Of a stretch of DNA of 64,000 nucleotides, positions 35,277-43,454 are shown piece by piece. Source of the stretch: an uncultured Eubacteriales bacterium (GTDB lineage Bacteria; Bacillota; Clostridia; Oscillospirales; Acutalibacteraceae); contig CASFEZ010000002.1 of NCBI GenBank assembly GCA_949293815.1, positions 47,154-111,153 on the forward strand, in the 5' to 3' direction. The position numbers were made by a program, and so were the translations under genes. The notes beneath the pieces were generated by a model. The model made no database searches and had not been told where the DNA came from. It was given only the letters and a program-made list of their open reading frames with translations. Positions within the stretch are counted from its first letter, which is position 1. Each line of letters opens with the position of its first letter.

Positions 35277-35306
35277 ATTTTACCATATTATCCAGTTAAA
35301 ATGCAA
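35277..35306 (-). promoter_or_regulatory. Sigma-A promoter of the heterodimeric exporter
   Basis: Minus strand: TTGCAT (35306-35301), an 18-bp spacer, TAAAAT (35282-35277), followed by the inverted repeat CAATC-TT-GATTG near 35255-35266, a possible operator. Confidence 0.6.
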
Positions 35307-35378
35307 GGGCGGCGGTTTTTCCGTTACAGCCCGCCCGGTTTGTAATAGAAGATAGCCCGCTTTGCCGTTCTGCGCCGG

Positions 35379-37628
35379 TTACAGGGATATGATTTGCCCG
35401 TCCCGCCAAATCAGGCACTTGCCGCTGTTATCCTTTTTGAGAATGTCCCCTTTTTGCAGGCGTGTATTTCGCCCCGGCAGCAGCACCCGAATAACCAGCC
35501 AGCCGTCGCAGTCCGGCGCGGCTTTGGCAGAACGGATGGCTTCATCTACCGCTACACACAGCGCGCCTTTTTTGATGCGGTATTTTCGTCTTTCCCGCTT
35601 TGCTGCCGGCGGCGGCAAAGTGGGGGAGGCTTGGGGACAGTTTTGCTGCCCGTAGTAGGAAACGGCAAAATCCGCCCAGTCAGCGGGGGCATCGCACCAG
35701 CTGCCGTTTTCCACGCGGCATGTATGCAAAATGATTTGCTTTGGTAAAAAGGCGGGCACACGGGGCTTCCCGCTCGGTGAAAACAAAAAATTGCCCTCCA
35801 TGCGAATTCGCGCTGCCTGGAATCGTTCCCCATTGCAGAGCGCCAGCCCCACCGGTTCTGGGCTGAGAATACAGTTGGCAAAAATGGCGTCCCGCGCTTC
35901 GGCATACGGCACATGCATTTGCAGGCTGCCGCCCACCAGCAGATTGTGGTGAACGCGCCGGTCAAATCCCTCCCGCAGCTTCACGCCCAGCCCCAGCAGC
36001 AGGTTGTGGTCGATTTCCATATGAGAAGAACCGTCGTCCATATCGATGCCCCAGGAGTGCGGCGCATCGGCGGCGTGATGCAGCCGGTTGTGGTGGATGC
36101 GGGTTGGGGCAAGGCAGTCGATGCCGGACAGGTCGTATTCTTTGCCGTCTTTGACCGTATGGCGAATCTCGCTGCCATAAAGCCCCGAAGCGTTGTATTG
36201 CGGCACCGACCAGAACCGGTCCCGCCCCCAGCTGTTGATGGGACCGTGATCCTCGGTTTCCCGCTGGGAATCGAACAGGTCGTTATAGGCAATCTCGTGT
36301 CCGCCAAAGGTGCCGTCGTTGATATTGATTAAGGCGCGGGGACTGTGGTGCATGGTATTGTGCAAAATAGAAATCCGGTACGCGACCGACAAATTGACCC
36401 CGCAGGACTGTTTTTCCAATAGACCAACCCGGTAGATATGGTTTTGCTCCACCAAAATATCGGCAGGGTAGTCCTCCTTGCGCGGTCCGGTTTTCTCCGG
36501 ATGGGATACAGCCGTGCGGTGTACCGGTAAGTCCGGGTACAGCTTATGTTCCCAAAAAGACGGCTCATAGACCGCGGATGGTTTACCGGCGATTTGCACC
36601 GCCGTGGCGCCGATGTCTGAAAAGGTGCACCCGATCAGGCGGTGCCTGCGGTGATACCCGGAGAAAAAGAGCGCGTTGCCGCCAATGTTTTGAAAAATGC
36701 AGTTCTCGATGCTGCAATCCTCGGCATTTTCCGCAAAAATCGCGCCGCTGCGTACCACGCACCAGTCCCCGCGCAGCAGCGGTTCATATTTTTTGTGATT
36801 GGCAGGACTTGGGAAGAGCGTGCGCGCCGTATCCCGGATGGTTAAGCCGTGAACGGAAATCCGCCGCACCGGCTCGGCGGGGGAATCCCCCTGTAAAAGC
36901 AGCAGCTCTGTTTGCACCGAAAGCGTAATGGCGCACCTATCCGGTTCCGTACCTTCCGGCGGCAGCCAATACAGAATGCGGGCGGCTATGTCAAAGAACC
37001 ACTCGCCGGGGGCATCCAGCTCCTCGCTCACATTTTCTACTACCAGCGCGTCCGCCATGCCATCGCCCCGGTTATTATCGCCGACCCATTGCAGCCGATG
37101 CCCGCAGTCGGCAGCTTCGTCCCTGTCCAAAATCAAGAAGGAGTTGCCGCCCCAGCCTGCCTGATGAATCGCGCGTACCTGTCCGCCCGCCGGGTTTGCC
37201 CAGCTTTTTGCCCGCAGACGGATTTCCGCCTTGGTAGCGGCGCCCTCCAGCGGCAGCGCACCGGGCTTGCGGTTCGGATACCGGCAGAGCGTCTGCTCTT
37301 CTCCATCGGCGAACATCCGGTCAAAGAACGGTACAGCGGGCAGCGCGGTTTGATAAATACCCGTTTTTGCATCTTTCTGCCAGTGTAATTTCCCCAAAGG
37401 CAGTGCGCCGCTGAGCGCCGTGCCGTCTTCGGTGGTCAGGGTCAGCCCGTTATGCGCGGGCGTTAAAAGAATGGGCGCGTCTAAAAAGTAATCCTTGCCC
37501 ACAAAACAAATCACCCCGTCCGGCTGCCGCGCAAGCAGCGAAAGCGCCTTTTGGACGGAGCGAACCGCTTGTGCTTTGGTTTTTCCGTTGTATTCGTCCT
37601 TACCGTTTTGCGAAACATAAATCGTCAT
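35379..37628 (-). CDS. Right-handed beta-helix protein, possibly a glycosidase
   Basis: 749 residues, no signal peptide. The N-terminus MTIYVSQNGKDEYNGKT is typical of pectin-lyase-fold enzymes. Residues ~250-620 contain beta-helix rungs with repeated N-x-(I/L)-x-x patterns, and the segment ETEDHGPINSWGRDRFW is reminiscent of GH141-like proteins. A short C-terminal domain follows a basic linker (KRERRKYRIKKG). GH141 enzymes act on fucosyl or xylosyl linkages; this link is from memory of the motif and tentative. Being cytoplasmic it would act on imported oligosaccharides. Confidence 0.65.
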   Translation of the reverse strand: MTIYVSQNGKDEYNGKTKAQAVRSVQKALSLLARQPDGVICFVGKDYFLDAPILLTPAHNGLTLTTEDGTALSGALPLGKLHWQKDAKTGIYQTALPAVPFFDRMFADGEEQTLCRYPNRKPGALPLEGAATKAEIRLRAKSWANPAGGQVRAIHQAGWGGNSFLILDRDEAADCGHRLQWVGDNNRGDGMADALVVENVSEELDAPGEWFFDIAARILYWLPPEGTEPDRCAITLSVQTELLLLQGDSPAEPVRRISVHGLTIRDTARTLFPSPANHKKYEPLLRGDWCVVRSGAIFAENAEDCSIENCIFQNIGGNALFFSGYHRRHRLIGCTFSDIGATAVQIAGKPSAVYEPSFWEHKLYPDLPVHRTAVSHPEKTGPRKEDYPADILVEQNHIYRVGLLEKQSCGVNLSVAYRISILHNTMHHSPRALININDGTFGGHEIAYNDLFDSQRETEDHGPINSWGRDRFWSVPQYNASGLYGSEIRHTVKDGKEYDLSGIDCLAPTRIHHNRLHHAADAPHSWGIDMDDGSSHMEIDHNLLLGLGVKLREGFDRRVHHNLLVGGSLQMHVPYAEARDAIFANCILSPEPVGLALCNGERFQAARIRMEGNFLFSPSGKPRVPAFLPKQIILHTCRVENGSWCDAPADWADFAVSYYGQQNCPQASPTLPPPAAKRERRKYRIKKGALCVAVDEAIRSAKAAPDCDGWLVIRVLLPGRNTRLQKGDILKKDNSGKCLIWRDGQIISL

Positions 37629-37750
37629 GGCTAATCCCCGCTTTCGCGATACTTTCTGCGCTTATCTTAACAGAAAATACCAGGGAGGACAAGCCTTTCC
37701 CCGGTGAAAAAGACAGAAAAACGACCTTGTAAAAAAATTTTTTCAACACC

Positions 37751-37780
37751 TTGACAAGCCATAACCCGTTGTGGTATACT
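37751..37780 (+). promoter_or_regulatory. Strong sigma-A promoter of the ABC-2 trio
   Basis: A consensus TTGACA (37751-37756), an 18-bp spacer and TATACT (37775-37780). A leader of about 80 bases with a small GC-rich hairpin precedes the first gene. Confidence 0.82.
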
Positions 37781-37868
37781 ACATATCCTTTTCGTCTTTT
37801 GGGCTGTGTAGGAACGCGGAATGCTCTGCGGCTGGAGCAGACCGCACAGAAGAAATGAGAGGAGCGCT

Positions 37869-38843
37869 ATGATTGAACTTGCGAACATCAGCAAGACCTT
37901 TAAGGTCGCAAAACGAACCGGCGGCTTCGGGGAGGCAGTCAAATCCCTGTTCCGCCGGGAAGTGACCTATGTCCACGCGCTGGACGGGGTCAGTTTTACC
38001 GTTGGGGACGGCGAGATGGTCGGGTATATCGGTCCCAACGGCGCGGGCAAGAGCAGCACCGTCAAAGTGATGAGCGGCATTCTGACCCCGGACAGCGGCG
38101 AATGCGTGATTGACGGGCTCTGCCCCTGGAAAGACCGCAAGGCGCATGTCAAAAATATCGGCGTGGTTTTCGGGCAGCGGTCGCAGCTTTGGTGGGATGT
38201 GCCGGTGATCGATTCGTTCGAGTTGATTCGGGATATTTATGCCGTGCCCGAGGCGGTGTACCTGCGCAACCGGAACCGGCTTGCGGAGATGCTGGATCTG
38301 GGGGAGCTGTTAAAAACCCCCGCCCGGCAGCTGAGTTTGGGGCAGCGGATGCGCTGTGAAATTGCCGCTTCACTGCTGCATGACCCGAAAATCCTGTTTT
38401 TGGACGAGCCGACCATTGGGCTGGATGCGGTGTCCAAGATTGCCGTGCGGGATTTTATTCGGGAACTGAACCGGGACAGGAAAACCACGGTCATTTTAAC
38501 CACCCACGATATGCAGGACATCGAAGCGTTAGCGGAGCGGATTCTGCTGATTGGCAAAGGGCGCATTCTTTTGGACGGTACGCTGGAGCAGCTGAAACAC
38601 CGAAACACCGGCGAAAAGAAGCTGACCGTAGAATACACAGGCGGTACACTCCCCACCATGGACGGGCTGACGCTTTTGCATCGCCAGAGCGGCCGGGCGG
38701 AGCTTTCGGTGGATCCCGGGATTCTTTCGGTTTCCGATGCCATTGCCGCCCTTTCGGGGCAAGTAGAAATAACGGATTTATCGGTGCAGGGGATGGATAC
38801 CGAGGAACTGGTGGTTTCTCTGTATCGGGAGTTTCGCATATGA
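37869..38843 (+). CDS. ABC-2 exporter ATPase (COG4586-like)
   Basis: 324 residues; ATG at 37869 with GAGAGGAG, the upstream in-frame extension lies in the leader. The Walker A is GPNGAGKSS, the signature LSLGQRMR and the Walker B ILFLDEPTIGLD. Signature form and the segment GQRSQLWWDVPV are typical of this subfamily of ATPases that serve two ABC-2 permeases of the ABC2_membrane_6 type. A C-terminal extension (after ~240) is normal for the group. The stop overlaps the next gene (ATGA). Confidence 0.92.
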   Translation: MIELANISKTFKVAKRTGGFGEAVKSLFRREVTYVHALDGVSFTVGDGEMVGYIGPNGAGKSSTVKVMSGILTPDSGECVIDGLCPWKDRKAHVKNIGVVFGQRSQLWWDVPVIDSFELIRDIYAVPEAVYLRNRNRLAEMLDLGELLKTPARQLSLGQRMRCEIAASLLHDPKILFLDEPTIGLDAVSKIAVRDFIRELNRDRKTTVILTTHDMQDIEALAERILLIGKGRILLDGTLEQLKHRNTGEKKLTVEYTGGTLPTMDGLTLLHRQSGRAELSVDPGILSVSDAIAALSGQVEITDLSVQGMDTEELVVSLYREFRI

Positions 38844-39679
38844 CGGCGCGGGGGAGACTTGCGGGCTCACTTTTGCCTGCAAAGAAATATCTGGCTCTGT
38901 TCCGTGTCCGCTTCCAGAATGAGATGCAGTACCGGGTGGCGGCGCTGGCAGGCGTCTGCACCCAGTTCGTCTGGGGCTTTATGGAAATATTGCTGTTCCG
39001 CGCGTTTTATCAAGTCGGCGGCGAGATGCCCATGACCTTTTCCCAACTGGTGACCTATGAGTGGCTCCAGCAGGCATTTTTGGCGCTGTTCATGCTCTGG
39101 TTCTGGGACAAGGATATTATCGAAGCGATTACCGGCGGCAATATTGCCTATGAATTGGCGCGTCCGATGGATTTATACAATATGTGGTTCACCCGGGTGG
39201 CGGCGCAGCGGATTGCCCGGGCGCTTTTGCGGTGTCTGCCTATTTTGCTGGTCGCTTTTCTGCTGCCGGAGCCTTACCGCATGTCATTGCCCGTCAGCTT
39301 CGGCGCGTTCCTTTTGTTTGTTGTATCCACCGCGCTGGGGCTTTGCGTGGTGGCGGCGCTGACGATGCTGGTCTATGCGCTGACCTTTTTTACCATGTCC
39401 GCCAGCGGGGTGCGCATTTTCGCCGCATCCATTGCCGAGCTGCTGTCCGGCGCGGTGGTGCCCCTGCCGTTTTTTCCGGAAAAATGGCGGCTTTTGGCAG
39501 AGCTTTCCCCCTTTGCCGCAGTACAAAATCTGCCGCTGCGCCTTTACAGCGGCAATCTTGCGGGCGATGAGGCGCTTTTTTATCTTGGCATGCAGGTGTT
39601 CTGGCTGGTGGCGCTGGTGCTGCTCGGAAGAATTTTGCTGCGCCTAATGCGCCGCAGGCTTGTGGTACAGGGAGGGTAA
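38840..39679 (+). CDS. ABC-2 permease subunit 1
   Basis: 279 residues, six hydrophobic helices. The N-terminal amphipathic segment (KKYLALFRVRFQNEMQYRVAA) followed by the first helix is characteristic of ABC2_membrane_6 proteins (COG4587). It pairs with the next permease. Coupled to the ATPase gene by ATGA overlap. Confidence 0.85.
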   Translation: MTARGRLAGSLLPAKKYLALFRVRFQNEMQYRVAALAGVCTQFVWGFMEILLFRAFYQVGGEMPMTFSQLVTYEWLQQAFLALFMLWFWDKDIIEAITGGNIAYELARPMDLYNMWFTRVAAQRIARALLRCLPILLVAFLLPEPYRMSLPVSFGAFLLFVVSTALGLCVVAALTMLVYALTFFTMSASGVRIFAASIAELLSGAVVPLPFFPEKWRLLAELSPFAAVQNLPLRLYSGNLAGDEALFYLGMQVFWLVALVLLGRILLRLMRRRLVVQGG

Positions 39680-40459
39680 ATGATGAAATTATATTTTCGC
39701 TATTTTTCCATTCATCTAAAAAGCCTGATGCAGTACAAGGCGTCCTTTCTGCTTTTAACGGTCGGGCAGTTTATCACCTCGTTTTCCGCGTTTTTGGGGA
39801 TCTATTTTCTTATGTCCCGTTTTCATACCGTAAACGGCTTTGCTCTTCATGAAGTTTTGCTGTTTTTCGCCGTCACGCTGATGGCGTTCAGTCTGGCGGA
39901 ATGCTTCGCAAGGGGTTTTGATGTGTTTCCCTCCATGCTCGGGAACGGGGAGTTCGACCGGATTCTTTTGCGCCCGATCCATCCGGTGTTTCAGGTCATA
40001 GCGTCTAAAATGGAATTTTCCCGCGTGGGGCGGCTGTTGCAGGCGGTATTGACCTTTGCTCTTGCCATCGGCGGCGGGGAAGTCCAGTGGCGCTGGGATA
40101 AAATTCTATTGCTGGTGCTTATGATATTTTCGGGCGCGGTATTCTTTGCCGCATTGTTTGTGGTGGGCGCGTCCTTCAGCTTTTTCAGTACCGAGGGGCT
40201 GGAAGTGATGAATATCTTCACCGACGGCGGACGGGAGTTCGGGCGCTATCCCCTGTCGGTCTACGGAAAAGAGATGCTGCGCTTTTACACCTTTATCGTG
40301 CCCATGGCGCTGTTCCAGTATTACCCGATGCTGTATATTCTGGGCAGAAGCGAAAACCCATGGCTATGCGCCGCCCCTTTGGGAATCCTGGTATTTCTGC
40401 TTCCGGTTTCCCTTGTGTGGAAGCTCGGCGTGCGCCATTACCGCTCCACCGGCTCATAA
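39680..40459 (+). CDS. ABC-2 permease subunit 2
   Basis: 259 residues, six hydrophobic helices, COG3694-like. It starts directly after the previous stop (GGGAGGGTAAATGATG; the second ATG at 39683 is better spaced). RYFSIHLKSLMQYKASF at the start parallels the first permease. The trio probably exports a lipid, peptide or drug; no substrate clue. Confidence 0.83.
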   Translation: MMKLYFRYFSIHLKSLMQYKASFLLLTVGQFITSFSAFLGIYFLMSRFHTVNGFALHEVLLFFAVTLMAFSLAECFARGFDVFPSMLGNGEFDRILLRPIHPVFQVIASKMEFSRVGRLLQAVLTFALAIGGGEVQWRWDKILLLVLMIFSGAVFFAALFVVGASFSFFSTEGLEVMNIFTDGGREFGRYPLSVYGKEMLRFYTFIVPMALFQYYPMLYILGRSENPWLCAAPLGILVFLLPVSLVWKLGVRHYRSTGS

Positions 40460-40472
40460 ATTCATGAACCAA

Positions 40473-40514
40473 AAAAGCGAACCGTACAGGTTTTCCCTGC
40501 CGGTTCGCTTTTCT
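40473..40514. terminator. Bidirectional terminator
   Basis: AAAAGCGAACCG pairs with CGGTTCGCTTTT around a loop containing a smaller stem; it serves the ABC-2 trio and the convergent AIM24 gene. Confidence 0.85.
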
Positions 40515-40526
40515 TGTGATATGAAA

Positions 40527-41369
40527 TTATTGGCCAAAGGTATTGCTGGTAGGAGCGGCGGCTTTGGCGCCGATGGTGTTGGTAGCGGCCCAGAGGCTGC
40601 CGGTGGGGGCTACGGGGCTCAAAAGCACTTTTCCGGTGCCGCGGTAGACATTGACCAGCCCTTCGCCGCTGACGGCGGAGCCAATCAGCGTCTTGGTGGA
40701 GCGCTCTACGGTGAAATCCAGCGATGCTGTCCAGCAGACCGCCAGATTGCCGTCCACTTTTAATACATCGTTGTCCAGCTGTACTTCCAGAAGCTCGGCG
40801 AGGGGCACATTGCTCTCCAGCGCCGCAACGCCTGCGCCCTGCAAGGTGAGGTTGAACAGCCCCTCGTTGCCCGCCAGAGCGGAGGACAGGTTCTTTCTGG
40901 CAACCACATTCTGTTTGATGGTGCCGTCACAGGCTAAAAACATACCGTCTTCCACCGCCATGCCCGCCGGACCCCAGGCGGCAACGTCCTGCAAAATAAT
41001 ATATTTATAGGTCGGCTCCAGCGCCAAAAGACCGACGCCGGTGTATTCGGGCTTAATGGCGGATTCCTTGGTTACCGCGCCTTTCAGCATTTTGCCGAAA
41101 AAATCGCCCACGCCCTTTACGCCGGTGGTGGGCTGGATGTTGCCCGCCATCCACTGCATGGCGCCCGCCTGGGTAATCACGGTGTTGCTGCCGCTGAGAT
41201 TTACAAGCACCTGACGGCGGCGCACATCCATTTTGCTCATAAAATATTGATCCACCGCGTTCATCGGCGAAACGCTCGCGTCCTTTTCATATTCAATGAC
41301 GCTGAAATTGCCCATGGACGCCACGGTTTTTCTGTTGTCGTTGGTCAAATTGTTGATGCGAATACCCAT
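40527..41369 (-). CDS. AIM24-family protein
   Basis: 280 residues from the ATG at 41369; GAGAGG lies upstream. Beta-rich, glycine-rich protein of the AIM24 family (TRAP-like double beta-helix). Characteristic features are the MDVRRRQVLVNLSGSNTVITQAGAM stretch, GPAGMAVEDGMFLACDGTI, and a C-terminal GEGLVNVYRGTGKVLL. The function of bacterial members is not established; the yeast homologue is a mitochondrial membrane-organisation protein. It is divergent from asnB with about 160 bases between the two start codons. Confidence 0.82.
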   Translation of the reverse strand: MGIRINNLTNDNRKTVASMGNFSVIEYEKDASVSPMNAVDQYFMSKMDVRRRQVLVNLSGSNTVITQAGAMQWMAGNIQPTTGVKGVGDFFGKMLKGAVTKESAIKPEYTGVGLLALEPTYKYIILQDVAAWGPAGMAVEDGMFLACDGTIKQNVVARKNLSSALAGNEGLFNLTLQGAGVAALESNVPLAELLEVQLDNDVLKVDGNLAVCWTASLDFTVERSTKTLIGSAVSGEGLVNVYRGTGKVLLSPVAPTGSLWAATNTIGAKAAAPTSNTFGQ

Positions 41370-41527
41370 AACCCCGTTGCCTCTCTTTTTTATGATTTTC
41401 TGTAAAAACAGCATAACACAGACCGCGCAAAAAAGCAAGGACTATGACGGTTTTGCAAAGGATTTTCCGGTTTTCCGGCAGTGTCAGCAGCCCTGTATTT
41501 GCATATGCTGAAAAAGAGGTGATAAGA

Positions 41528-43366
41528 ATGTGCGGAATAGCCGGAGAAATTGCTTTTAATGCCGATTTGCGGCAGCGAAAAGACGATATGATACACATGC
41601 AAAAGGTGCTTGCGCCCCGGGGACCCGACCAGAAAGGGATATATTTGACCCCCCATGCGGCACTGGTGCACCGGCGGCTCAGCGTTATCGATCCCATGGG
41701 CGGCCGCCAGCCCATGCGCGCCGAACGGGACGGCGCGGGATATATCATGGTCTATAACGGTGAGCTGTATAATACAGAAGAGATTCGCCGGGATTTAAAA
41801 AAACGGGGCTGGCGCTTCGACGGGCATTCGGATACCGAGGTGCTGCTCAAGGCGTTTATCGAATGGGGCGAGGACTGCCTTGCGCGCTTCAACGGCATTT
41901 TTGCTTTCGCGGTTTGGAACGAAAAAACCGAAACGCTCTTTGCCGCCCGGGACAGGATCGGCGTCAAGCCGTTTTTCTATGCGCTGCACGACGGGCATTT
42001 TATTTTTGCTTCCGAAATCAAAGGCATTTTGGCGAACGGGGAAGTGCCCGCCGTTATCGATGCGCAGGGCGTTGCTGAGGTCATGCTGATGGGACCGGGC
42101 AGAACCCCGGGCTGCGGTGTGTTTCGCGGCATTGATGAGCTGAAAGCGGGGCACTGCCTGTGGTTCGACCGGGAGGGGCTGCGGCTTCGGCCGTATTGGA
42201 AGCTGCGGGATCGTCCCTTTGCCGATACCTTTGAACAATGTGTGGAAAAGACCCGTTTTCTGGTAACCGACGCCATCGAACGGCAGCTGGTATCCGATGT
42301 GCCCATCTGTACTTTTCTGTCCGGGGGGCTGGATTCCAGTCTTTTGTCGTCCGTTGCCGCCCGTCATTTGGCAAAACAGGGCGAGCGGCTGAAAACCCTG
42401 TCGGTGGATTATCGGGACAACGACAAATATTTTAAGAAAAGCAAATTCCAGCCCAACAGCGACCCGGAATATATTCGGATTATGGCAGATTACCTCGGCA
42501 GCGACCATCGCAATGTGGTGCTGGATACGCCCGAGCTGGTCAAGGCGCTGTACCGGGCGGTGGAAGCGCGGGATCTGCCGGGGATGGCGGATGTGGACGC
42601 TTCGCTTTTGCTGTTCTGCGAAAAAATCAAGGAGAGCGGCACCGTCGCCCTGTCCGGCGAGTGCGCCGATGAAATTTTCGGCGGTTATCCCTGGTACCGC
42701 GACCCTGAAATCCGCGCCCGCTACGGCTTCCCCTGGGCACAGACCACGGATTACCGCGTGAGCTTTTTGCGAAAAGAGTGGGCGGAGCAAATCGACGGCG
42801 AGCGCTATGTGGATGCGCGGTATCAGGCAACGCTTGCCGATACGGATAAGCAGCCGAAGCTTTCGGATACCGAACGGCGCATGAAAGAGATGATGCGCCT
42901 GAATTTCGACTGGTTCATGCAGACCCTGCTGGACAGAAAGGATCGCATGAGCATGGCAAACGGTCTGGAGGTGCGCGTGCCGTTCTGCGATTGGCGCATT
43001 GCCGAATATCTGTATACCGTGCCCTGGGAATATAAGGATTACCGCCACTATGAAAAAGGACTTCTGCGCGAAGCCATGAAGGACTATTTGCCCGAAGAGG
43101 TGCTCTGGCGCAAAAAAAGCCCCTATCCCAAAACCCATAACCCTGCCTATATGCAGGCGGTTTCCGATGAGCTGCGTAAAAAGGTACTCCAGAACCCCGA
43201 CGCGCCGCTTTTGAAAATCGTTCAGCGTGAGGCGCTTCAGAACCTGCTGGGCGACAGCCGCGCCGTACCCTGGTACGGGCAGCTGATGAATACACCGCAG
43301 ACCATTGCCTATATGCTGCAAATCAACCACTGGCTGGAAACGTATCAGATTGAAGTGACGCTGTAA
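41528..43366 (+). CDS. asnB: Asparagine synthase, glutamine-hydrolysing
   Basis: 612 residues from ATG 41528 so that the nucleophile is C2 (MCGIAGE), as class II amidotransferases need after Met removal. The glutaminase domain (1-200) shows RLSVIDPMGGRQPM and YNGELYN. The synthetase domain shows the ATP PP-loop FLSGGLDSSL and later SGECADEIFGGYPW and DRMSMANGLEVRVPF. It converts aspartate, glutamine and ATP to asparagine. Substrate variants exist in the family (for example peptidoglycan amidases of AsnB type), but length and motifs fit asparagine synthesis. Confidence 0.93.
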   Translation: MCGIAGEIAFNADLRQRKDDMIHMQKVLAPRGPDQKGIYLTPHAALVHRRLSVIDPMGGRQPMRAERDGAGYIMVYNGELYNTEEIRRDLKKRGWRFDGHSDTEVLLKAFIEWGEDCLARFNGIFAFAVWNEKTETLFAARDRIGVKPFFYALHDGHFIFASEIKGILANGEVPAVIDAQGVAEVMLMGPGRTPGCGVFRGIDELKAGHCLWFDREGLRLRPYWKLRDRPFADTFEQCVEKTRFLVTDAIERQLVSDVPICTFLSGGLDSSLLSSVAARHLAKQGERLKTLSVDYRDNDKYFKKSKFQPNSDPEYIRIMADYLGSDHRNVVLDTPELVKALYRAVEARDLPGMADVDASLLLFCEKIKESGTVALSGECADEIFGGYPWYRDPEIRARYGFPWAQTTDYRVSFLRKEWAEQIDGERYVDARYQATLADTDKQPKLSDTERRMKEMMRLNFDWFMQTLLDRKDRMSMANGLEVRVPFCDWRIAEYLYTVPWEYKDYRHYEKGLLREAMKDYLPEEVLWRKKSPYPKTHNPAYMQAVSDELRKKVLQNPDAPLLKIVQREALQNLLGDSRAVPWYGQLMNTPQTIAYMLQINHWLETYQIEVTL

Positions 43367-43378
43367 AAATCGGTTATA

Positions 43379-43417
43379 AAAAATTCTCCGGGGCGTGTGC
43401 CGCCGGAGAATTTTTAT
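43379..43417. terminator. Terminator between asnB and the GH38-like gene
   Basis: AAAAATTCTCCGG and CCGGAGAATTTTT form a stem with A and T tails; usable by both convergent genes. Confidence 0.85.
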
Positions 43418-43454
43418 TATCAGGGCTTGCCTGTCTGGATAAGAAAATAGTTAG